64,000 nucleotides of DNA from Bin87 sp965208015 (lineage in GTDB: Bacteria > Chloroflexota > Dehalococcoidia > Lucifugimonadales > UBA3495), in the NCBI GenBank assembly GCA_965208015.1, contig CBDBNT010000004.1:372001-436000 (forward strand), read 5' to 3'. The translations under genes were made by a program, and so were the position numbers. Below the pieces are notes generated by a model. The model did no database searches. It was not told the DNA's origin and saw only the letters and a list, made by a program, of their open reading frames with translations. Position 1 is the first letter of the stretch. Every line of letters starts with the position of its first letter. Shown piece by piece: positions 16,673-24,060 of this stretch.

Positions 16673-18328
16673 ATGGTCTATCTGAACCAGGTGTACGGCG
16701 CTCCCGCCCCGCAGTCGGAGCCTCTGCCCGGACGCGAGGGCGAGATGGTCGAAAATTCCGCCGGCGGCATGGTCTTTCCCGTAGACGACTTTACGCGCCT
16801 GCGTCGTTTCCTGGTTCTCGGCGCGGAGGGAGGCAGCTACTATGCGGCAGAGCGCAAGCTGACGGTGGAGAACGCCAATGCCGTCAAGCGGTGCATCGAA
16901 ACCGACGGCCACCGGGTCATTGACGAGGCAGTCCGATCCAGCCGGGGCATCGCGCCCAGGAATGGCCCACCCCTCTTTGTGCTGGCTATGGCGGCGTCCT
17001 TTGGCAACGACGACGTTCGCCGCTACGCGCTATCGGTCCTGCCCCAAGTCGCCCGCACCGGCAGCCACCTGTTCCGCTTTGTAGAATACGCTGACGCCAT
17101 GCGCGGCTGGGGCAAGGGTCTGCGACGCGCCATCGGGGCCTGGTACGAAACACAGGGCGGAGTAGCCGAGGCCGCGTACCAAATGGTCAAATACCGCCAG
17201 CGCAACGGCTGGACGCACCGGGACCTGCTCCGCAAGGCTCACCCGTCTGGCAAGGACAACCCCGACTTTGACGCCCTGTACGCCTGGGTAACGCAGGGCA
17301 ACGCGCCACCGGACGATGACCGCCGTTATGACATCATTCGCGCTTACGAATCCGTTATGGGACACGTGAGTGATCCAGTCCTGATTGCCGATGCCATCCG
17401 CGAATTTGGCATGACCTGGGAGATGATTCCCGGTGAGGTCATGGGCGAAAAGATAGTTTGGGAAGCCCTGTTCGAAAAAATGCCCCTGACGGCCATGCTG
17501 AGGAACCTGGCCACGCTAACCCGCCTCGACATCGTTGCCCCTATGTCCGACGCCGCCGGTCAAGTTGCCGCCAGGTTGAACGACGCCGACGGGCTGCGGG
17601 CGGCGCGGATACACCCCATTGCCATCCTGTCCGCCCTGACTACCTACAAGTCTGGCCGAGGCGTTAGGGGACGCAACACTTGGAGTCCCGTGCCGTCGGT
17701 GGTGGACGCACTGGATTCAGCCTTCGATAAGTCATTCGCTTTCGCGCCGCAGACCGGCCGGCGGTTTTACCTGGGCATCGACGTGTCGGGTTCCATGACA
17801 CACGGCTCCGTAGCAGGGGTTGAGGGGTTGACGCCGCGCATGGGAGCCGCCGCCTTGGCCATGGCAATCGCCCGACGCGAGAGCAATTACTATATGGCTG
17901 CCTTCGCCGACGGCAACGGCGCTGCCTTCGCCAATCGTTTTTTCGGATCTCGACTTCACGTCGACTACGATATGATGCCGCTGGACATCGCTGCCACCGA
18001 CAGCCTGGCCGACGCGCTAAACAAGACGGACCACCTGCCCTGGGGTGGCACCGACTGCGCCTTGCCTATGCTGGACGCCGCTCGCAAGCACGTCCCGGTG
18101 GACTGCTTCGTCATCATTACCGACAACGAAACCTGGGCCGGGCGCATCCATCCTGCTGAAGCGCTGCGCCAGTACCGCGACAAGACGGGCATTCCCGCCA
18201 AAATGGTGGTCATTGCCATGACGGCTACCGAGTTCAGCATCGCCGACCCCAAGGACGCCGGGATGCTGGACGTGGTGGGCTTTGACGCCTCCGTACCGCA
18301 GGTCATCGCCGATTTCGTCAACTCGTAG
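16673..18328 (+). CDS. TROVE domain protein, Ro60/Rsr orthologue
   Basis: A 551-residue ring-shaped RNA-binding protein of the Ro60 family. The helical TROVE domain spans about residues 30-370 (FTRLRRFLVLGAEGGSYYAAERKLT, then FGNDDVRRYALSVLPQVARTG, then GWTHRDLLRKAHP). A C-terminal von Willebrand A domain carries an intact MIDAS DVSGSM near residue 370. Bacterial Ro60 (Rsr) binds Y RNAs and helps exoribonucleases process or degrade structured RNA. The ATG follows GGAGGAGG. The Y RNA candidate lies about 125 bases upstream, and a HEPN-like gene follows, which suggests an RNA-metabolism locus. Confidence 0.93.
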   Translation: MVYLNQVYGAPAPQSEPLPGREGEMVENSAGGMVFPVDDFTRLRRFLVLGAEGGSYYAAERKLTVENANAVKRCIETDGHRVIDEAVRSSRGIAPRNGPPLFVLAMAASFGNDDVRRYALSVLPQVARTGSHLFRFVEYADAMRGWGKGLRRAIGAWYETQGGVAEAAYQMVKYRQRNGWTHRDLLRKAHPSGKDNPDFDALYAWVTQGNAPPDDDRRYDIIRAYESVMGHVSDPVLIADAIREFGMTWEMIPGEVMGEKIVWEALFEKMPLTAMLRNLATLTRLDIVAPMSDAAGQVAARLNDADGLRAARIHPIAILSALTTYKSGRGVRGRNTWSPVPSVVDALDSAFDKSFAFAPQTGRRFYLGIDVSGSMTHGSVAGVEGLTPRMGAAALAMAIARRESNYYMAAFADGNGAAFANRFFGSRLHVDYDMMPLDIAATDSLADALNKTDHLPWGGTDCALPMLDAARKHVPVDCFVIITDNETWAGRIHPAEALRQYRDKTGIPAKMVVIAMTATEFSIADPKDAGMLDVVGFDASVPQVIADFVNS

Positions 18329-18380
18329 TCGCAATACCATAGCCCCGGCTGACGACGGCCGGGAATGGACAAATTCGCAC

Positions 18381-18404
18381 CGCCCCTGTAAAAATGCAGG
18401 GGCG
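18381..18404 (+). terminator. Hairpin after the TROVE gene
   Basis: CGCCCCTG pairs with CAGGGGCG across an A-rich eight-base loop. The tail is GTTGCC rather than a U-run, so termination may be inefficient and allow read-through into the HEPN-like gene. Confidence 0.5.
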
Positions 18405-18436
18405 TTGCCTTGCCGCCACCGCCTGGAGATCATACC

Positions 18437-18928
18437 GTGAACGCGCCACAGCCGACCTTCACCGATGAGCAGGTTGTTGCTGCCATCCGCACCGCCTTTT
18501 CCCCTCGCTGGGACACGTCGCTGTCCCGGAACGACGCCGCGGCCCACGCGGCAACCTACCGCGCGAACTTGGCACATTACCGGCGCCACGTTCAGCGCAG
18601 CCTGGACGAAAGCGATTACCTGCAAGTAGCCGAAAAATCCTGGGGCGCTTTCACTCAGATCATCAAGTCCATCGGCGCCGATCATCAGATAAAACTGTCC
18701 AGTCATGTTGGGATTTACCGCGTATCCGGCGAGCTGGCGTCCCTGGTCGGCCAAGTGGATCCAAACGCGGAAGTAGCGCTGAATACCGTAACCGCGTCGG
18801 TCCACAGCCTGCATACCCACTTTTACGAAGATGACCTGACCGATGCAGTGGTCATCCAGTCCGCCGCTATGGTCAGCGACGGCATCGACCTGCTGCAAGG
18901 GTATTTCCCGCCCCCAACCGAACGCTAA
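18437..18928 (+). CDS. HEPN-like protein, PaREP1 type, downstream of Ro60
   Basis: A GTG at 18437 with GGAG eight bases upstream gives 163 residues. The core reads HVQRSLDESDYLQVAEKSWGAFTQIIKSIG and later VHSLHTHFYEDDLTDAVV, the same two blocks as its relatives at 10346, 43535 and 57097. Family members are all-helical HEPN-fold proteins, some of which are ribonucleases or nucleotide-transferase partners. No R-x4-H motif is seen here. Placement 108 bases after the Ro60 gene on the same strand makes a role in RNA handling conceivable, but this is inference. Confidence 0.65.
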   Translation: MNAPQPTFTDEQVVAAIRTAFSPRWDTSLSRNDAAAHAATYRANLAHYRRHVQRSLDESDYLQVAEKSWGAFTQIIKSIGADHQIKLSSHVGIYRVSGELASLVGQVDPNAEVALNTVTASVHSLHTHFYEDDLTDAVVIQSAAMVSDGIDLLQGYFPPPTER

Positions 18929-18972
18929 CCCCCGCCATTCACAAAACACCAAACCATCCCGGAGATGACACA

Positions 18973-20025
18973 ATGGCAGACCGCATCGTAATCATGGGTC
19001 CCGGCGCCGTGGGCAGCTATGTCGGCGCGTTTCTCGTTCAAGCCGGGGAGGACGACGTCACCTTCATCGATATGTGGCCCGAGCACGTTGAGAAGATGCG
19101 CGCCGAGGGCCTGCGCGCCAGCGGCAGCCAGGGCGACTTCACGGTGCCGGTGAACGCCATGCACCTCACCGACGCCCAGAACATCACGGAGCCTTTCGAC
19201 TACGCCTTCATCACTGTCAAGTCCTACGACACCGAGTGGGCTACCCACTTCATCAAGCGGTACGTCAAGGACGACGGCGCCTTCGTGTCCATCCAGAACT
19301 GCTGGAACGACCCCACCATCGCCAACATCGTGGGCGAGGACCGGCAACTGGGCTGCATCGCGTCGCATATCGAGGTGGCCCTCTGGGAGCCGGCCCACGT
19401 CAACCGGGGCGGTGCGCCCGGACGCGACCACGGCCACACCGTGTTCCGCATCGGCGAGTTCACCGGCGCCGTCACTCCCCGCTCGGAGGCCCTGGCCGCC
19501 AAGCTGGACCACATCGACGCCGCCTACGCCACCGACAACCTGCCCGGTGAACGCTGGGCCAAGCTGTGCCAAAACGGCATGGGCAACGCCATCTCCGCCA
19601 TGAGCCAGTTGGGCAGTCAGGAGATGGCCGGCGACGCCAGGATCCGCCGCATCCGCATCAACCTGGCCAAGGAAGGCGCGCAGGTGGGCCTCGCCCAGGG
19701 GCTCCGGGTCGTGGAGATCAACGGCACTCCCGCCGAGTTCTGGGCCGACGCCGACACGGGCGACGTGTTCGAGGAGCTGGACGGGAAGCTGTCCCAGGCC
19801 GGCGGCCGGGTGAACTGGCTCGCCTCCATGGCCCAGGACGTGCACAAGGGCCGCAAGTCCGAGATCGACTTCATGAACGGCCTCATCTGCGAAAAGGGCC
19901 GCGAGACCGGGGTGGCCACCCCCTATCACGACGCCATCGTCGAAGCCATGCGGCTGGTGGACAACAAGGCCGTCGCCCCTGGCCCCGAAAACGTCGACCG
20001 CATCATCCGCGCGGTGGAGGGATAA
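18973..20025 (+). CDS. Ketopantoate reductase family (PanE/ApbA-like) dehydrogenase
   Basis: The 350-residue protein has an N-terminal NADP-binding fold (IVIMGPGAVGSYVGAFL) and the C-terminal helical domain of 2-dehydropantoate 2-reductases, with the catalytic-lysine block GERWAKLCQNGMGNAISAM near residue 195. PanE proper is about 300 residues. The extra length and the divergent substrate region suggest a related 2-ketoacid reductase rather than the pantothenate-pathway enzyme. No pan genes are nearby. Confidence 0.85.
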   Translation: MADRIVIMGPGAVGSYVGAFLVQAGEDDVTFIDMWPEHVEKMRAEGLRASGSQGDFTVPVNAMHLTDAQNITEPFDYAFITVKSYDTEWATHFIKRYVKDDGAFVSIQNCWNDPTIANIVGEDRQLGCIASHIEVALWEPAHVNRGGAPGRDHGHTVFRIGEFTGAVTPRSEALAAKLDHIDAAYATDNLPGERWAKLCQNGMGNAISAMSQLGSQEMAGDARIRRIRINLAKEGAQVGLAQGLRVVEINGTPAEFWADADTGDVFEELDGKLSQAGGRVNWLASMAQDVHKGRKSEIDFMNGLICEKGRETGVATPYHDAIVEAMRLVDNKAVAPGPENVDRIIRAVEG

Positions 20026-20037
20026 GTCGCCTCGACA

Positions 20038-20135
20038 CGTCATTCCGGACTTGATCCGGAATCCAGAACGGCTTGATAGTGGCGGAGTTGATGGCTGCCA
20101 GCGACTTTTGGATTCCGGCTTTCGCCGGAATGACG
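20038..20135. repeat. Paired palindromic repeats (CGTCATTCC type)
   Basis: CGTCATTCCGGACTTGATCC with the continuation GGAATCCAGAAC forms one palindrome, and GATTCCGGCTTTCGCCGGAA with TGACG forms an inverted second copy about 45 bases on. The same unit recurs at 31829, 32324 and 35368 in this window. Paired copies of this kind resemble REP or small MITE elements. Confidence 0.75.
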
Positions 20136-20170
20136 GCAATAGAATGGGAATTACATACCAAAGTAACCAA

Positions 20171-20196
20171 AAGGCCGGGGTTCTAGTCCCGGCCTT
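20171..20196 (-). terminator. Terminator of the small minus-strand gene
   Basis: AAGGCCGGG pairs with CCCGGCCTT. Read on the minus strand the stem ends in CCTTTT, so it can terminate transcription of the 20183-20341 gene, whose stop codon lies in the loop. Confidence 0.6.
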
Positions 20197-20341
20197 CCTT
20201 CTGGTACTTCCACTCCGATTCCTTTTTCGGCGGCGTGGTCAATAACGCCCGCGCTACGTTCTCGGGGGTGTCCGGTATTGGCTCAGGCATTGGCCTAGCC
20301 GGCGGACGCCCGCGCTGCTTCTTGGGTTTTCGCATGGTCAT
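20183..20341 (-). CDS. Small basic protein of unknown function
   Basis: This 52-residue frame encodes a lysine/arginine-rich N-terminus (RKPKKQRGRPPARP), then PEPIPDTPENVARALL and a C-terminal KKESEWKYQKEG. The P-E-P-I-P-D-T-P-E-N-V-A core looks like a conserved short family rather than random sequence. The basic GRPP segment recalls an AT-hook. An internal ATG at 20335 is an equal start candidate. A terminator overlaps its stop. Function is not known. Confidence 0.5.
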   Translation of the reverse strand: MTMRKPKKQRGRPPARPMPEPIPDTPENVARALLTTPPKKESEWKYQKEGRD

Positions 20342-20450
20342 TCATCTCACGCAAATTGCGTTGCGGGTTACTGGCCCGATATGATTTAATCCGAGAGAAC
20401 GCCGGGGGTTGCCTACCAAGCAAAACACCCCCGACGATCACAACCAAGAT

Positions 20451-20518
20451 GCCCCCGCCTGTAGGTAGGGCCGACATTCGGAATGTCGGGTTCAGGAGTT
20501 CGAGTCTCCTCGGGGGTA
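20451..20518 (+). tRNA. tRNA-Pro(CGG)-like, with a shortened D-arm
   Basis: GCCCCCG pairs with CGGGGGT as acceptor. CGACA/TGTCG encloses the loop TTCGGAA with anticodon CGG, and AGGAG-TTCGAGT-CTCCT forms a perfect T-arm. Only 14 bases lie between acceptor and anticodon stems, about five fewer than needed for a normal D-arm. It may be a degenerate tRNA gene or an unusual functional one. Confidence 0.55.
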
Positions 20519-20527
20519 CCCGTTTGT

Positions 20528-20611
20528 GGAGGGATCGCACGTTGGTAGGTGCAGCGGTCTTAAAAACCGTCGGTCGTAGCAGGCTCGCGGGTTCGAATCC
20601 CGCTCCCTCCG
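20528..20611 (+). tRNA. tRNA-Leu(TAA)
   Basis: The acceptor GGAGGGA/TCCCTCC, D-stem GCAC/GTGC, anticodon loop CTTAAAA (anticodon TAA), a long class II variable arm and T-arm GCGGG-TTCGAAT-CCCGC give a complete cloverleaf. The discriminator base is G rather than the usual A of leucine tRNAs. Confidence 0.85.
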
Positions 20612-20676
20612 CCTCTGAAGATATAGATTGGCATCATTGTCAAACAAGCGAGATTTTGGCGAGATTTGGGGGCACC

Positions 20677-21198
20677 ATGACGATGCAGGACGTACAAGGT
20701 CTGCTGGAGCGATTGTTGGCAGAGAAAGAGGCTGCGTCCAAGCGGCTCGCGTGCGCTATACAAGATGTTAAAGCGGCTGAGCGGGTTCTGGCCTTGTTGG
20801 AAGGGGTTGCTGGAGACGGGACAGGCGATACAGAAAAAACGGCAGACGACCCAGTCCATGGGACAACCACTCCAATGGATATCGTGCAATGTCGCACACA
20901 GATGGACGCCGCAGAAAAGATGGCCCGGGCCAACGGGGGTCTGCTACATATAACCCCTGCGAGTAAGGTCATCAAAGCTGCGGGGTTGAGTGAAGCGAAA
21001 ATCTCTAGCATCACGTCAACTCTGCACAATCGCGCGAGTGCTAGTGATGATTGGGAGTACGCGGAACCCGGAACCTTCAGACTGGTGAAATATGAGCAGA
21101 CTCAGGAGCCTGACGCACACACTATCTCGCAGATGGAGATCGCCATAATTCAAGATGACGAAAGGCGGCGCAACCAACATTCCAGTCCGGTCGCGTGA
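20677..21198 (+). CDS. Hypothetical protein with N-terminal coiled coil and winged-helix-like C-terminus
   Basis: The 173-residue protein starts with a helical heptad-like stretch (VQGLLERLLAEKEAASKRLACAIQDVKAAERVL, residues 5-40). A polar linker follows, then a segment like a winged helix (GGLLHITPASKVIKAAGLSEAKISSITSTLHNR and EYAEPGTFRLVKY) of the type that ends in a strand-turn-strand wing. A DNA-binding regulatory role is possible. A G-run lies before the ATG. No relative can be named. Confidence 0.55.
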   Translation: MTMQDVQGLLERLLAEKEAASKRLACAIQDVKAAERVLALLEGVAGDGTGDTEKTADDPVHGTTTPMDIVQCRTQMDAAEKMARANGGLLHITPASKVIKAAGLSEAKISSITSTLHNRASASDDWEYAEPGTFRLVKYEQTQEPDAHTISQMEIAIIQDDERRRNQHSSPVA

Positions 21199-21201
21199 CT
21201 A

Positions 21202-21255
21202 CTACGAGGTCAGGTCCACGTACCGCGACCGCTTGCCATCCATGCCCCGCGCCAT
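21202..21255 (-). pseudogene. Remnant of the 3' end of an IS1595-type transposase gene
   Basis: Read on the minus strand, the sequence encodes MARGMDGKRSRYVDLTS and a stop. It aligns with the last residues MARGMDGKRLRYEDLVG of the intact IS1595 transposase at 23047-23982. The similarity stops abruptly on the upstream side. This marks an older, mostly deleted IS1595 copy about 1.8 kb from the intact one. Confidence 0.55.
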
Positions 21256-21294
21256 CTTGGAGGTAACTACATGCCTTTCGTCAGAAGAGTGTTA

Positions 21295-21543
21295 TCAATC
21301 TCGCTGAACTGCCGCAAGTTTGGGCGAAGCCAACAAACCGGCTAGAGTCCCACCGAACAGGAACACGCAGCGCCACAACACGTTAACCGAGTCCTCGGCC
21401 GCGCCTCCAGGTTTCCCCGCTTCGTCAGCGTACACCGCTAGGCCCACAGCTAGTAGCAGACAGAGAACTGCCAACACGAAGACACCGAGGGCAACAAAGG
21501 CGTAAAACCTGCCTACCGTGAGTTCACCTGACCGCTGGTTCAT
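21295..21543 (-). CDS. Small two-helix membrane protein of unknown function
   Basis: Starting at ATG 21543, the 82-residue product has two membrane segments (FYAFVALGVFVLAVLCLLLAVGLAVY and VLWRCVFLFGGTLAGLLA) linked by a short charged loop. The ATG lies inside the end of the upstream small gene (20-base overlap) and has no strong site of its own, so translation is probably coupled. A longer frame to 21597 is possible but lacks support. Confidence 0.5.
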   Translation of the reverse strand: MNQRSGELTVGRFYAFVALGVFVLAVLCLLLAVGLAVYADEAGKPGGAAEDSVNVLWRCVFLFGGTLAGLLASPKLAAVQRD

Positions 21544-21706
21544 TGTCTGGCCAAACGTCGCCGGTACGGTAGTCAATCCGCGCCGGTTTGAAGCCATGTT
21601 TTATTGGGAACAACAAAATGCGTCCCGACGCAAGACCAAATGCGATCAGGGGGTGTTTGACCGAACTCATAGGACGGTCCTTGAGAGTGGGGTCATTGAG
21701 TTCCAT
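21524..21706 (-). CDS. Small hypothetical protein coupled to a membrane protein
   Basis: ATG 21706 has GGAGGTG six bases upstream and gives 60 residues (ending in GFKPARIDYRTGDVWPDNEPAVR). A central segment LIAFGLASGRILLFPI is hydrophobic. No family is recognised. The good ribosome site and the overlap with the following gene support it as real. Confidence 0.5.
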   Translation of the reverse strand: MELNDPTLKDRPMSSVKHPLIAFGLASGRILLFPIKHGFKPARIDYRTGDVWPDNEPAVR

Positions 21707-21799
21707 TGCCGGCACCTCCAAACGGGATTCTTGGGCTGTCTATTTGTCAACCCCATTAAGGCACTATACCATACCCGATATAGCGATGATTTAGTCTAG

Positions 21800-21809
21800 G
21801 CATCTATCC
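21800..21809. repeat. Target-site duplication of the ISAs1 element (left copy)
   Basis: GCATCTATCC here is repeated exactly at 23043-23052 on the other side of the element. The duplicated target contains the TAG stop codon (read on the minus strand) of the IS1595 transposase gene. Confidence 0.9.
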
Positions 21810-23042
21810 CAGGGCAATCGCGTCTTATCCGAGGAGGACTTTGAGCAGGTAGTCCTCGTCCCATCCGGCGTTGAGTCGTTTGCCCTGGATGCCTACTTTC
21901 AGCGTTCTCTCGTTTTTCAAGAGGTTGTGTCCGATCTGGCGCAGGGTGTTGATGTTCTGTGGTCCGTGGTCTTTGCGGACTCGGCACTGGTCCTCCCGAA
22001 AGGACACGTCCAGGGTCCAGTGCAACGAGTTTTCGATGCTCCAGTGGCCTCTAATGGCGGCCAGCAGTTGTTCCGCTGACCCGGCCAGACTGCTGATGTA
22101 GTAGCGGGGCTGGCTGGCGTCGCCTGCTGCGGTGGTGCGGTGGCCCACCACCCTGACGGCGGCTTTCAGTTCCGGCCATTGCCCCTGGGGGTCCAGATAG
22201 TCCAGGCAGTCCGGCTCGGTGATGACCCAGCATTCCCGCCGTTCCACCCGCCCGTGTCCCTTGTCCAGGGTTTGAGCGTAGTCATAGGGCACGCCGTCAA
22301 AGCCCAATGCCTCGGCCCCTTCGAACAGGTCTTGAATATTCTCGTACAGTTGACCCTGGTTCTCCTTCACCGCCAGCACATAGTCGGCACCACCATCTGT
22401 GATCTGCTGCGCAATCTCTCGCTGGCAGCCCATGGCGTCGATAGTTACGATACAGCCATTCAACTCCAGCATCTCCAGCAGTTGAGGAATGGCAGTGATC
22501 TCATTGGATTTCTCGTCGGTCTTGACCTGACCCAGGGTCAGGCTTTGCTGGGTGGCCCAGGCGCTGACCATATGGATGGCCCCCTTCTTCCCAGCACGGT
22601 CATAGGACCGTCGGGCCGTCTTGCCGTCGATAGCCACCACCTCGCCAGGCAACAACTCGGCGATGGCCTGGGTCCATGAGATGAAGCAATCCTGCAACTG
22701 CACTGGGTCCAGACGGGCGAAGACATCGCCGAAGGTGTCGTGGGACGGAATGCCGTGGGGCAGTTCCAGGAAACTCTGAAACCAGGCCAGCTTGCTCCTG
22801 CCGAACAGCTCGATATGAACCCAGGAATCAGCCCCACAGATGGTGGCGCAGATGGCGATGGCCAGGATGTCCACCAGTTTGTGGTGTCGGGTGCGTTCTA
22901 CCCGGGGATCGTCCAACTCGGCGAAATGATCGAGAATGGTTGCCTTGGGTGCTTGTGCCATGCCCTCCTACCTCCACGACCTGCAATGGATCATCGGACA
23001 TTAGCACATTTCTAAAAATCTCATTAAGACGCGATTGCCCTG
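21810..23042 (-). mobile_element. Complete ISAs1-family insertion sequence
   Basis: The 1233-bp element has perfect 18-bp terminal inverted repeats (CAGGGCAATCGCGTCTTA at 21810-21827 and its complement at 23025-23042) and is flanked by a 10-bp target duplication. It carries one intact transposase gene. The perfect ends and duplication suggest a recent insertion. It landed at the 3' end of an IS1595-type element and leaves that transposase's stop codon in place. Confidence 0.93.
21825..22961 (-). CDS. ISAs1 family transposase
   Basis: A 378-residue DDE transposase. The N-terminal DPRVERTRHHKLVDILAIAICATICGADSW block is typical of ISAs1 proteins. The catalytic acidic residues are likely in VVAIDGKTARRS, CIVTIDAMGCQ and the C-terminal YYISSLAGSAEQLLAAIRGHWSIENSLHWTLDVSFRED region (E of IEN). 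It fills nearly the whole element, and length and motifs are intact. Confidence 0.93.
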   Translation of the reverse strand: MAQAPKATILDHFAELDDPRVERTRHHKLVDILAIAICATICGADSWVHIELFGRSKLAWFQSFLELPHGIPSHDTFGDVFARLDPVQLQDCFISWTQAIAELLPGEVVAIDGKTARRSYDRAGKKGAIHMVSAWATQQSLTLGQVKTDEKSNEITAIPQLLEMLELNGCIVTIDAMGCQREIAQQITDGGADYVLAVKENQGQLYENIQDLFEGAEALGFDGVPYDYAQTLDKGHGRVERRECWVITEPDCLDYLDPQGQWPELKAAVRVVGHRTTAAGDASQPRYYISSLAGSAEQLLAAIRGHWSIENSLHWTLDVSFREDQCRVRKDHGPQNINTLRQIGHNLLKNERTLKVGIQGKRLNAGWDEDYLLKVLLG

Positions 23043-23046
23043 GCAT

Positions 23047-23982
23047 CTATCCCACCAAATCCTCGTACCGCAACCGCTTCCCGTCCATGCCTCGCGCCAT
23101 CGCGGTCATCTGGTCTGCGGTGTCTGCGGGACGATTGTTGTGCCGGCCTTCAAACTCGCTCACGTAGCGGTCAAGGTGCTTGACGCTGAACTGGTGATAG
23201 GTCCCAACATACCCGCGTTTCAGCATTGACCAGAAGGATTCAATCCCGTTGGTGTGCGCCATCCCGTGAACGTATTCGCCGGCACTGTGACGAACCGCTT
23301 CACGAGGGTAAGGCAACCCGTCGTAGGCGGCGTGTTCATCAGTGTATACCTGAGCACCGTCTGCAACGCGGTCCGTGACGAACCTTTGCAGGTCTGCCTT
23401 GCGGGTTAACGGTACCACTGCCGCACTGACTTGGTTGGTTTCCCTGTCTTTGACACCTGCGACGGGGGTCTTGCCAACGGTTCCGCGCCCGGCCCTGAGT
23501 TTCTTGCTGGCGTGCTTGTTGCCTTCCTTCCCGCCGATGTAGGTTTCGTCCACTTCGACCGGGCCGAAGAAGTCCACCCGCTTGTCCTGCCATGTCTCCC
23601 GGATCCGGTGGGCCAAGTGCCACGCCGACTTTTGCGTTATGCCCAAGTCGCGGTGGAGTTTCATGCTGGACGTTCCCTTCAACCCCGTCGCCAGCAGGTA
23701 GATAGCCAGCGCCCACACTTGGCATCCGAGCTTCGAGGAGTGCATGACGGTGTTGGTCTTGACGGAAAAGAACTTGCGGCAGGAGCGGCAACGATAGGGC
23801 ATGGTCGGGTGCTTCGTGCCCTCCTGGACGTTGTCGGAGTCACAGTGGGCGCAGCGAACGCCGTCGGGCCAGCGTTGCTCCGCGAACCAGTTGGCGGCGG
23901 CCTCGTCATCGGGGAACATCCGCATCAACTCCACCATCGTGATGCCCTTGCGGTTGGCTTTGCCCGGACCCTTCGATGCCAT
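23047..23982 (-). CDS. IS1595 family (ISXO2-like) transposase
   Basis: A 311-residue transposase with an N-terminal zinc ribbon (CAHCDSDNVQ, then YRCRSCRKFFS) and the ISXO2-like DDE domain: VEVDETYIGGKEGNKHASKK, VYTDEHAAYDGL and HTNGIESFWSMLKRGY-VGTYHQF. ATG 23982 is preferred over a TTG twelve bases upstream. The ISAs1 element inserted right across its stop codon, but the duplication restores the TAG, so the protein is full length. Its own terminal repeats were not identified with confidence. Confidence 0.92.
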   Translation of the reverse strand: MASKGPGKANRKGITMVELMRMFPDDEAAANWFAEQRWPDGVRCAHCDSDNVQEGTKHPTMPYRCRSCRKFFSVKTNTVMHSSKLGCQVWALAIYLLATGLKGTSSMKLHRDLGITQKSAWHLAHRIRETWQDKRVDFFGPVEVDETYIGGKEGNKHASKKLRAGRGTVGKTPVAGVKDRETNQVSAAVVPLTRKADLQRFVTDRVADGAQVYTDEHAAYDGLPYPREAVRHSAGEYVHGMAHTNGIESFWSMLKRGYVGTYHQFSVKHLDRYVSEFEGRHNNRPADTADQMTAMARGMDGKRLRYEDLVG

Positions 23983-24060
23983 TTCCGTCCCCAATCAAGT
24001 TTGATTTACGGAAATATAGTAACCATTTTCGTGGTGTTTGTCAACTCCTACAGTTACTAG

